DNA from: 13-1-40CM-70-15 sp964641215
Lineage (GTDB): Bacteria > Gemmatimonadota > Gemmatimonadetes > Gemmatimonadales > GWC2-71-9
Assembly: GCA_964641215.1 (NCBI GenBank)
Contig: CAZXKD010000025.1
Coordinates: forward strand, 1 to 22,736
Direction of reading: 5' to 3'
DNA length: 22,736 nt
The notes under the pieces are model-generated. The model saw nothing but the letters and a program-made list of their open reading frames with translations, did no database searches and had not been told where the DNA came from. Positions 15,787 to 22,736 of this stretch are shown piece by piece. A program made the position numbers and the translations under genes. Every line of letters starts with the position of its first letter. Position 1 is the stretch's first letter.

Positions 15787-17748
15787 TCACGGCAGTCCGG
15801 ATATCTGGAATCGCATCAGGTTGGCCGGCGCTCCGCTCCCATCGAACAGGTTGACCCAGACGACGTACACCGAGTTCTTCGGCAGCGTAAAGGTGATGGA
15901 CTCGGGAGGACCCTCACTGACCGAGCACGCGCAGCCCAAGACATCAGCACCCCCGGCGACGGTCCCGCATGCGGGCACATTGTTAGGCGGGGGGTTGGAC
16001 AGGGCGGTCCCTTTGCACCAAAGGAGATCCGGGTCAATGCCACCCGTGAGCCAATTCACACTCATAGTCACCGTGGCATCCACGGCAGTGCCATTCGTGA
16101 TCTTGAAGTACGCGTCGCATTTCTCGCCGCCGTTGGCCGGGGAGCCGTTGGGACAGACCCCCGCCATGGTGATGTAGTAGTTGCCGTTCGCTGTGATCGG
16201 GGCCGGCTTGTCCGGCGTGATGTTGCTGTACCCGTAGGCGTCCAGTGGCGAAGCGGTCGTGCTGGTGAATCCGCCGAGCGCGTTTTCCGCCTGCTGGGCG
16301 GCACCTATCCGGCTGATGCGCAGGTCCACCGACCCCGTGTGCAGCACTGGAGGCACGGCGACGATGACGGTATCGGTCGAAAACCCCTTGGACGTATCGA
16401 TCCATGCGCGAATGCCGTCGAAGTACACCCGCATGGCGGTGCTGAACGGGGGATCGCCAGCGGCACGATGCAGGACGATCTTGCTGGCGGGTCCGCCCGA
16501 GCTCGGCGATACCGTCCCACCGTACGTCCCGACTGCGAGCGTGTAGGTCCCCCGTCGCGCCAGGTTGCTCGCGCCGAGCCGCGTAATCTGCACGGTGTAG
16601 GTTCCCCCGTCGTCCAGATCCGCGGTCAGCAGCTTGAAGGATGTAGCGGTGATCGATCCCGAGACCGGCGTTACCGCCGCGAGGCTGCCTACGCTCGTGC
16701 CGCGGAACACCTTCATGGTGGCTGAGAACGCCGGATCGCCGGCGGCGGCCGTCACCGTGATAGTGTCGCTTGGTGTCACCGGCGCGGGCGCGAACGTCCC
16801 GCCGAATGCCGCCGGCGCATTGGTCGTGTAGGTGCCGCCCGAGTACGCTATGTCGTTCGGTCCCACGCCGGTGACCGAGAAGCTGTGGGCCCCGGCGCTG
16901 GAGAGGTCCGAGATGCGAACCTGGAAAGAAGTCGCCGTCAGCGAGCCGGTGATGATCGACCCGATGGTCGTGGCCGTGTTGGCGTCGAAGGGTGGACCGG
17001 TGGGGTCTGCGTTGACCGTGAGGATCGCCCCGGGGTCCGCCGGACTAGACGTGGTACCGGTGAAGGGGATCGCGAGCACCGCCAACGACTTGAGGGCGCT
17101 CAACGTGTCGACGACGCCCGCGGGCAACGCGATCAAGCCCCTCAGGGTGAGCGTCACGACACCCGGTGCCCGGCCCGCCACTGTCAGAGCGGTCGGCTTT
17201 GCGATCGTTGTGTCCGCCGAACTGAGCGTCGGGACGGTCGATGCCGGGAGACCGGTCATCACGACGCCTGCTTTGTCCTTATAAGCATAGGAGTAGGTCA
17301 CGACGGACCCCGAGTTGGCCGTGTCGGGCTTCCCGGCTACCGTGCCCGCCACGCCGGTGACTACGAGGGAGGCCGGCAATGTGGTGACCTTCATGGTGTC
17401 GACGAAGCCGGCGGCGGAAGCGATCACGCACCCGTTGCCGTAGGCCAGCGCCCTCACGATGAACGCTGTGCGCACCAGGGGGGCGTCCGAAGCAGACCCG
17501 ACCGACACGATGCCGGCGGTGCACCCCGTGGCAAAGGTGACTGGGATCGAGAGCGGGTTGCCGACTTTGTCGGTGACCACCGCGAACGTCCGCACCGAGT
17601 CCGCCACCAGAACAGTGCGGGCGTGCAACTCCACTGCCACCGCGGCGGGGGTGCCGATGCCGACGGTCGTGATCGAATCCTGCTTACACGACCCGATGGC
17701 CAGCATCCCGAGAAGCGCGCCTTGCAGTCCGAAGAAACGTCGAGTCAT
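15787..17748 (-). CDS. Lipoprotein with tandem Ig/IPT-like repeats and a PPC-like C-terminus
   Basis: This 653-residue protein is not a family I can name with certainty. A signal ending AIGSC gives predicted lipidated Cys21. Residues about 30-230 look like bacterial Ig-like (Big2-type) sheets. Three related units of about 90 residues follow (roughly 230-316, 317-409, 410-505), each with a GDP-x-F-S-x-x-M or similar hairpin and a closing GTYT/GTY strand. The end (about 515-653) resembles a pre-peptidase C-terminal type domain (NYYITMAG, DAYFKI, DPDLLWC, SVYVVWVNLFDG) and holds six cysteines, probably disulfides. The ATG at 17748 has GAGGA at 17757-17753. It lies 25 bp after the GWxTD gene on the same strand and ends the operon at the 15727 terminator. 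The likely role is a surface or outer-membrane adhesive or scaffold lipoprotein; this is inference. Confidence 0.65.
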   Translation of the reverse strand: MTRRFFGLQGALLGMLAIGSCKQDSITTVGIGTPAAVAVELHARTVLVADSVRTFAVVTDKVGNPLSIPVTFATGCTAGIVSVGSASDAPLVRTAFIVRALAYGNGCVIASAAGFVDTMKVTTLPASLVVTGVAGTVAGKPDTANSGSVVTYSYAYKDKAGVVMTGLPASTVPTLSSADTTIAKPTALTVAGRAPGVVTLTLRGLIALPAGVVDTLSALKSLAVLAIPFTGTTSSPADPGAILTVNADPTGPPFDANTATTIGSIITGSLTATSFQVRISDLSSAGAHSFSVTGVGPNDIAYSGGTYTTNAPAAFGGTFAPAPVTPSDTITVTAAAGDPAFSATMKVFRGTSVGSLAAVTPVSGSITATSFKLLTADLDDGGTYTVQITRLGASNLARRGTYTLAVGTYGGTVSPSSGGPASKIVLHRAAGDPPFSTAMRVYFDGIRAWIDTSKGFSTDTVIVAVPPVLHTGSVDLRISRIGAAQQAENALGGFTSTTASPLDAYGYSNITPDKPAPITANGNYYITMAGVCPNGSPANGGEKCDAYFKITNGTAVDATVTMSVNWLTGGIDPDLLWCKGTALSNPPPNNVPACGTVAGGADVLGCACSVSEGPPESITFTLPKNSVYVVWVNLFDGSGAPANLMRFQISGLP

Positions 17749-17773
17749 ACGATCCTCGCTTGATGGTCTCCCA

Positions 17774-19162
17774 TTAGAAGCGCTCCACGTCTTGCACCGC
17801 CTCGGTGCCCAGGAGCTCCTGCCAATTGGGCCGGCTTGGCTCCCGCCGGTCGTCGGTATAGATCAACGCGTAATTGCCGAACCGCGTCAAATCCATGAAT
17901 ACGTACTTCAGCGCCCGTATCTTGGTGTACTTCCACACCTCGTACGGCGGGCTGCTCGCCGACTGGTGCCGCTCCAACACTTCGTCGGGCGGACCGTACT
18001 TGATGAAGATCCGGCCCCGATCGGTGCGCCAGCCCGGCACCGCCGAGGACCCGCCCTCATGGTAGCGCCGGTTGGCCTCGGCGATCCGCTGATAGAATCC
18101 TTCACGCTCCTCGTTGCGCGCCGTCCCGGGCGTCGGATCGCGCTTGGCCCAGAACTGCCGCAGCCACGTCCGCTTGCCCTCCAACGACAACGTCGAAAAC
18201 ACCCCTTGCTCGGCCGACGTCATCAGGTAGACCAGCGGCATGTACAGCGTGTCCAGCTTCGGCTCGGCCAGCCTCGCGAACAAGTCTTCGCCCGACGACG
18301 TGAGGGCCTCTGCGGCAGCGACCGTCTCGAAGCCCGTCATGCCGAACGGCGCGGTGCGCGTCAGCCCCGGCTCCACCCCTCCTCCCACCGCCTTCACCTC
18401 GAGCAGGTAGCGGCCGGCCGGCAGCCCGGCCAGGTCCAGAAGCCCCTGCGTCACCCCACCGCCGGCGGCCACCGCGAAGCGTTGCGGCGGCGCCGCGATC
18501 ACCGGCTCGCCGCTCGCCTTCAGCACCCGCACTCCCACCGTCACGCTCTCCGCCTGCGCCGGGTACAGCTCCAGGTAGTAACCCAGCCTGGCACTCTGCG
18601 GCGTCAGCACCGGGTCGCCCGAGGTCTGGATGACGAGCGCCCCTTTGCGGAGCTCGCCGGACCGCAGCACCGAGTCGGCCGGGCCTTCCATCACCCGGAT
18701 GTCGGTGCCCAGCAGCAAATCCGACGCCCCGGGGGCGCTGGAGAACGCCTGCACCGCCGTCTGCTGGTGTGCCACCCGGCCCGTCGCCGAGTCGGTTACC
18801 GTCACCTCTACCGTGTAGCGACCCGGCTGCGCCGCAAACGCCAGGTGACTGGCCGTGGACGCCCCGCGCACCCGCAGCATCGACCCCGGCACCGCCGACG
18901 ACCACGACGGAGCGGTGAGCGTCAGGCCACTGGAATCGCGCACCACCACCGCGACCCGGAACGCCGCCCCGCTCGCCTCCCCCCCCAGCGGGCTCACCAG
19001 GGTGAGGGGGACCCGACAAAACACGTCGACCAGCGTCTGCGACGTCCGATACGACCGCACCGCGCTGAGCCCGAGCGTGGCGCCTTCCTGCGACTGCGAT
19101 GCCGCCGCACCCACGGCCCCGACAACCGTGAGTGCCAGCACCCTTAAAAACGGTTTTCTCAC
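17774..19162 (-). CDS. GWxTD-domain protein
   Basis: This 462-residue secreted protein carries the C-terminal GWxTD domain, a family of unknown biochemical function known from Bacteroidetes, Acidobacteria, Gemmatimonadota and relatives. The naming motif is GWRTD at 377-381 inside PGWRTDRGRIFIKYGPPDEV, followed by YEVWKYTKIRALKYVFMDL. The domain begins with LEGKRTWLRQFWAKRDPTPG near 325-345. The first 300 residues are beta-rich and may be two Ig-like domains. The GTG at 19162 was chosen because it gives a signal peptide cut at AAS|Gln23 (or two residues later, again before Gln) and follows the PorV-like stop by 17 bp; the nearest ATG upstream would overlap that gene by about 150 bp. No strong ribosome-binding site; a distant GGAAG lies 12 nt upstream. 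Co-transcription with the PorV-like gene is likely. Confidence 0.88.
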   Translation of the reverse strand: MRKPFLRVLALTVVGAVGAAASQSQEGATLGLSAVRSYRTSQTLVDVFCRVPLTLVSPLGGEASGAAFRVAVVVRDSSGLTLTAPSWSSAVPGSMLRVRGASTASHLAFAAQPGRYTVEVTVTDSATGRVAHQQTAVQAFSSAPGASDLLLGTDIRVMEGPADSVLRSGELRKGALVIQTSGDPVLTPQSARLGYYLELYPAQAESVTVGVRVLKASGEPVIAAPPQRFAVAAGGGVTQGLLDLAGLPAGRYLLEVKAVGGGVEPGLTRTAPFGMTGFETVAAAEALTSSGEDLFARLAEPKLDTLYMPLVYLMTSAEQGVFSTLSLEGKRTWLRQFWAKRDPTPGTARNEEREGFYQRIAEANRRYHEGGSSAVPGWRTDRGRIFIKYGPPDEVLERHQSASSPPYEVWKYTKIRALKYVFMDLTRFGNYALIYTDDRREPSRPNWQELLGTEAVQDVERF

Positions 19163-19184
19163 TGCGTACGGCGTCTTCCGTTTA
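19163..19184 (-). repeat. Degenerate heptamer spacer between the PorV-like and GWxTD genes
   Basis: On the minus strand the junction contains GGTAAAC and GGAAGAC, followed by GTACGC and GTGAG elements that continue into the GTG start. These resemble the GGTAAGC, GGTACGC and GGTGAGC units of the hairpins at 121-177 and 9967-10031. The TAA stop of the PorV-like gene is inside the first unit. The match is imperfect, so membership of the family is tentative. Confidence 0.4.
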
Positions 19185-20309
19185 CCAGCCAAGGCTGAAG
19201 CTGAGGAAGTTCGTTCCGCCCAGCGGCCCGAGGTTCCGGTACGCGTAGTCGAAGCCGACCTTCCAGGTGCCATGGCCGTAACTGATCCCGCCCCCGACCG
19301 CCAAGCCATCGGACGTGAAGCTCGAGGCATTGTATTTCGACGCGAAGCCCGCCGTCGTGCCAGGATCCAGGTTGTTGGCCGGCTGGACCGTATAGCTCCC
19401 CCGGGCGGCCAGCGAGAAGCCGCTGTTCCCCAGATTCGTCATCGCCCACTCCAGTCCGCCGCCGGCCGTCGGCTTGTTGTTGCTCGGCTGGCTGAACTCC
19501 GACAGCAGCGTCACCCGGTTCTGACCCTGGGAGAACACGTCGAGGGAGACGCCCACGCGGAAGAACACCGGCAGGCCCCATCCCGACGCCCGCAGCCGGG
19601 CGGGTTGCTTCTCCTGGGGAATGTCCACCGTCCCCAGCGGCGGCGTCCGGGGCACTCCCGCCTCCAGGCCCGAGCCGTCGGCCCGGAGGTTCGTGCCCAG
19701 GTTGGCGATCACGAACGCGGCCCGGATCGGCCGTTCCCCGAGCATGGCGTGGAAGTTGGTCCCGAAGTCGACCGCGAAGCCGGTGGCCTTCGTCGCCCCG
19801 AGCGCGTCCGAGATCAGCTTGGCCGAGAAGCCCGCCGAGAAACGATCGGAGAAGTTCTGGCTGTATGTGGCCGACAGGAAGGTCTCGGCCACCGTGTAGG
19901 TCTCGCCGGTGCCGTCGGGATTGTCCAGGGTGTAGACGGGCTGGTTACTGAAGCCGAAGCTGCCCCCGGAGACGCCGATCGCCCGCGACCCGCCCGACAT
20001 TGGCAGGCCGAAGCCGAGCCACGTATAGCGCGTGGAGGCCACGTAGCTGTAGGTGGACACCATGACCCCGGGGCGCGCCATTTGGCTGAGCCCGGCGGGG
20101 TTGTAGTAGAGGGACGTGACGTCGGTCGTCAGGGCGGCGAACGCGCCGCCCAGGGCCGCGCCGCGGGCGCCGGCGCCGAGAAGCAGGAACTCCCCGGCGC
20201 TGGTGCCGAAGCCGGTATTGTCTTGCTGGACCTGCGCGGTCGCCGGCGCGAGCGCCAGTGCCGTCAGGCCCATGAGCGTGCCGAGCACGCGCGAGCGTCG
20301 AATCGTCAT
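19182..20309 (-). CDS. PorV/PorQ-like outer-membrane beta-barrel protein
   Basis: This 375-residue protein resembles the PorV/PorQ family of FadL-like barrels; in type IX secretion, PorV carries cargo from the SprA translocon to the attachment machinery. A signal peptide ends ATA|Gln26. Diagnostic N-terminal sequence follows: GEFLLLGAGARGAALGGAFA at 39-58 and TDVTSLYYNPAGLSQM at 62-77. The remainder alternates as beta-strands and ends in LSFSLGW, an aromatic barrel terminus. The ATG at 20309 is preferred because GAGGA (20322-20318) lies 8 nt upstream; a GTG at 20324 overlapping the previous stop (GTGA) lacks a ribosome-binding site. The gene follows the type A/FlgD-like C-terminal-domain protein by 11 bp, an arrangement suggesting that protein is its cargo or partner. 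PorV versus PorQ cannot be decided here. Confidence 0.85.
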   Translation of the reverse strand: MTIRRSRVLGTLMGLTALALAPATAQVQQDNTGFGTSAGEFLLLGAGARGAALGGAFAALTTDVTSLYYNPAGLSQMARPGVMVSTYSYVASTRYTWLGFGLPMSGGSRAIGVSGGSFGFSNQPVYTLDNPDGTGETYTVAETFLSATYSQNFSDRFSAGFSAKLISDALGATKATGFAVDFGTNFHAMLGERPIRAAFVIANLGTNLRADGSGLEAGVPRTPPLGTVDIPQEKQPARLRASGWGLPVFFRVGVSLDVFSQGQNRVTLLSEFSQPSNNKPTAGGGLEWAMTNLGNSGFSLAARGSYTVQPANNLDPGTTAGFASKYNASSFTSDGLAVGGGISYGHGTWKVGFDYAYRNLGPLGGTNFLSFSLGW

Positions 20310-20320
20310 GGTGGTGTTCC

Positions 20321-22736
20321 TCACGGCGCGAAGTTGACGACGGTGAAGCGCCCGATCTTGGTTTTGCCGTCCGGGGTCTCGATGTGGAAGAAGTACACTC
20401 CGGACGCGACGAACTGGTTATTCCGGTTCCGGAGGTTCCAGGTCGCCTCTCCGCCCCCGCTCACATCGTTGTGCGTGAGCACCTGTACCAGCACCCCGCT
20501 CACCGAGTAGATGCGGATGATGGCCTGCGCCGGCAGGTTGACGAACTTCAGAATCTTCGTGTTCGCCGTCGCCTCGAGGGCGTCGGTCACGTAGTAGGGG
20601 TCCGGCACCGTGTGCACCTTCGCCAGGGCCGCGTCCGTGCTCTTGCTCGGGTCCACTGTGGTCCCGGTGAAGACCGCCTGGATCCGCAGGCCCGGGACCG
20701 CGGGCGGCCGGACGGCCGGCACGAAGGCGTAACTGCCGGAGCTCCCGGTGACGGCGCCCGAGTAGAACCGGGCGTGCCACACGGTGCCGGCGGCGGGCAG
20801 CGCCGTCATCTGCATCAGGAAGAAGTGCCCGTTGAGATAGAAGATGAAGCCGTTCCCGGTAGCGGTCAGCGTGTTCGTGCCCGCGAACGTCACGGCCCCC
20901 GGATGCGCGGAAATCGGGCTGAGCGTCGCTGTGTTCTGCATCGCGGCGCTCGGGCCGGCGCCGCACTCCCCGAGAATTGCGCGGGCGGGGGCGACGCAGT
21001 AGATGTCGCTCCACGTCAGCAGGTTGTTGTTGCCGTCCGCCGACGGGCCACCGAACGTCACGAACGACTGATCGGTGATGAGCCCCCACGACGCGCGAAT
21101 GGCGGTGCTGAACGGCACGCGGACATGATGCGTCACGTCGTGCACCGAGTCGATCACGCCGCCGGCACCCCAGTGGACGGTGAAGTCCGCCGCGCGTGTC
21201 ACGCTCGAGAGCATGGTCTCCAGGTACCGTTGCGGGACGCTCCGCACGGTGGAGTACCCCTGCACGTGGAACAGCGAGTCCACGCCGGGGAGCGCCCCCG
21301 CGTTCTTGCTCACATTGCTGAAGCCGGTGGTCACCCCTTCGGCGCACGACCCCACGCTGGGGGTGCACACGGCCGAGTTCGGTTGCGGGGTGTTCTCGTT
21401 GGCCGCTCCGGCCCACCAGCGCGGCCCGTTCTCGGACGAGCCCGCCGGATTGCTGTTGGCCTGACCGCGGCCCCACGCGGTGATCCGCCAGGCACCCGGC
21501 ACATTCACGCCGGCGCTGCCGTAAATCGGGAAGGTCGCGTCACCGCCGTAGATCGCCGCCTTCTTCTGCACGGCGAACAGGGCCGGGAAGCCGAACGAGG
21601 CGTCCACCTCGGTGGCGGCAAGAGACTGGCTCACCGGAACGGTGAACTTCTGCGTGCCGCCCGGCGTCGCCACGCTCAGGAAGTACGTCAGCGGGAGGCT
21701 GGCCGCGAGCCCGTCCACGTCCTGGTAGCCCGGCGTCACCGAATCGATGGTGAGGGTCAGCGTGCCGGAGTCCAACACTTCCGGCAGGAAGGCAGCCAGG
21801 CCTAGCACGCCACCGTTGGTCGGGGGCATTGAGCCCGAAAAGATGCCGGTCGTCTTGTCAATCGTGGGCAGCGCCGCGGTGGGATCGAGCACCACCCCGT
21901 CCTGCCCCTTGAGCTGCAGTGGCGACAACTGGCCAGCGACCACCTGTGCCGACAGCGCCCGCGGCGTGACCAGTTTGGTGACGCGCGGCGACTCGAGCGA
22001 GCTCGGGCCTGACTTCAAAGAGTTCACGCTGAACGCCGTGACGGCGTAGTAGTACACGAACGAGTTCCGAACCCCGAGGTCGGAAAACGCGAAGTTGACC
22101 CCGCCGTTGGTGAGGGGGGGGAAGCCCGACCCGCCACCCGTGACCGCCGTGTCAGCCTTGGTAATCAGGGTGCTGCCGTCGGCCAGCAGGACCCGACCCC
22201 CGGCCGGGATCTGGATCAGCGGACTCGTAATGGCGTGATCGACGCTGTTGATGTAGGGCGGCGCCGTCTGGAAGCGCACCGGACAGTCGTCCTGGACGCC
22301 CAGCTCGGGAGCGCACTCGAGCTTGCCGTTGCCGTTCAGGTCCGAGGTGTAGGCGAAGGCACCGGTGAAGTCGGTGATGACTTTGCCCGCGTAGTCGAAC
22401 TGCGCTACCAGTGACAGCGCGCTCGTGGTGCGGCCGCGGTAAATCCGATAGCCCTGCGTGTCGATCTGGCGGAAGTTCGGGTCGTACAGTGGCGAGGTCG
22501 GATCAGACGCGACGACGAAGAAGGGATTGCCGGTCGTCTCCGACTTGCTCTTCTGCCACACCACCGTCACCTGGTTATTGCCCGGAATGAGGAAGAAGGG
22601 CGGTGCATCAGGCGCGAACGGCAACAGGAACTTGTTGTCGAACACGGCCTGCGCCACGAGCGCCTTGTCCAGCAACGAGCGCGGCACCGTCTTCACCTCG
22701 TTCTGCTCGATCACGCCGTCGGCGTTGATGTCGCTC
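20321..22736 (-). CDS. Large secreted protein with EF-hand-like loops, FN3-like regions and a type A/FlgD-like C-terminal domain (5' end missing)
   Basis: The visible 804 residues are the C-terminal part of a longer protein that enters from the right edge. An EF-hand/dockerin-type calcium loop DINADGVIEQNE (22732-22697) and a looser copy DLNGNGKLE (from 22342) are present. Fibronectin-III-like strands follow (VTVVWQKSKS, GYRIYRGRTT, SFVYYYAVTAFS). The last about 85 residues match the type A sorting / FlgD-Ig-like fold: HTVPDPYYV, KFVNLPAQAIIRIYSVSG, then ATWNLRNRNNQFVASGVYFF. In type IX systems such a domain directs secretion and is recognised by PorV; a PorV-like gene follows after 11 bp. 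The reading frame continues past the edge, so no start is assigned; a GTG at 22714 is only internal. Function unknown; cell-surface or extracellular location inferred. Confidence 0.75.
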   Translation of the reverse strand, partial: SDINADGVIEQNEVKTVPRSLLDKALVAQAVFDNKFLLPFAPDAPPFFLIPGNNQVTVVWQKSKSETTGNPFFVVASDPTSPLYDPNFRQIDTQGYRIYRGRTTSALSLVAQFDYAGKVITDFTGAFAYTSDLNGNGKLECAPELGVQDDCPVRFQTAPPYINSVDHAITSPLIQIPAGGRVLLADGSTLITKADTAVTGGGSGFPPLTNGGVNFAFSDLGVRNSFVYYYAVTAFSVNSLKSGPSSLESPRVTKLVTPRALSAQVVAGQLSPLQLKGQDGVVLDPTAALPTIDKTTGIFSGSMPPTNGGVLGLAAFLPEVLDSGTLTLTIDSVTPGYQDVDGLAASLPLTYFLSVATPGGTQKFTVPVSQSLAATEVDASFGFPALFAVQKKAAIYGGDATFPIYGSAGVNVPGAWRITAWGRGQANSNPAGSSENGPRWWAGAANENTPQPNSAVCTPSVGSCAEGVTTGFSNVSKNAGALPGVDSLFHVQGYSTVRSVPQRYLETMLSSVTRAADFTVHWGAGGVIDSVHDVTHHVRVPFSTAIRASWGLITDQSFVTFGGPSADGNNNLLTWSDIYCVAPARAILGECGAGPSAAMQNTATLSPISAHPGAVTFAGTNTLTATGNGFIFYLNGHFFLMQMTALPAAGTVWHARFYSGAVTGSSGSYAFVPAVRPPAVPGLRIQAVFTGTTVDPSKSTDAALAKVHTVPDPYYVTDALEATANTKILKFVNLPAQAIIRIYSVSGVLVQVLTHNDVSGGGEATWNLRNRNNQFVASGVYFFHIETPDGKTKIGRFTVVNFAP

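Noticed and set aside
18855..20510. A 551-codon plus-strand frame opposite the GWxTD and PorV-like genes
   Set aside because: It spans two well-supported minus-strand genes and their junction and has no recognisable domain.

Overview
The window is GC-rich, tightly packed bacterial DNA. It most likely comes from Gemmatimonadota or a close relative in the FCB group. The reasons are the combination of a SprA-like giant outer-membrane protein, a PorV/PorQ-like barrel, a GWxTD-domain protein, an Oar-like TonB-dependent receptor and LptF/LptG (so a diderm with LPS), in DNA too GC-rich for most Bacteroidetes. This placement is inference from gene content; no rRNA is present. No gene-free stretch exceeds about 80 bp.

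Layout, left to right. (1) At 1-43 a gene may start and run off the left edge on the minus strand. (2) 174-7303, minus: sprA followed by a glutaminyl-cyclase-like M28 lipoprotein, coupled by an ATGA overlap and closed by a perfect 22-bp inverted repeat. (3) 7334-9963, plus: lptF-lptG, also ATGA-coupled, diverging from sprA across only 30 bp. (4) A 30-bp-arm hairpin at 9967-10031 fills the gap to the convergent TonB-dependent receptor (10036-13206, minus). Upstream of the receptor lies an APC-family amino-acid permease (13286-14838, minus), split into two frames by a very long poly-C/poly-G tract that is probably an assembly artefact. (5) 14868-15719, plus: heme A synthase (ctaA), ending at a 12-bp-stem bidirectional terminator. 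(6) 15787-22736, minus: a four-gene run consisting of a large secreted protein with EF-hand-like loops, fibronectin-like regions and a type A/FlgD-like C-terminal domain (5' end outside the window), a PorV/PorQ-like protein, a GWxTD protein, and an Ig-like-repeat lipoprotein.

How the parts fit: LptF/G export LPS, the TonB receptor imports an unknown ligand, and CtaA implies an aerobic heme-A oxidase. SprA, PorV-like, C-terminal-domain and glutaminyl-cyclase-like genes together look like pieces of a type IX-secretion-like pathway. All four predicted signal-peptidase-I substrates whose N-terminus is visible place Gln immediately after the predicted cleavage site. This is the Q-rule pattern described for Bacteroidetes, and the window also encodes a candidate cyclase. 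A second theme is a degenerate heptamer family (GGTGAGC / GGTAAGC / GGTACGC / GGGAGCA) seen in intergenic hairpins, in a start/stop spacer, and inside or at the end of coding sequences.
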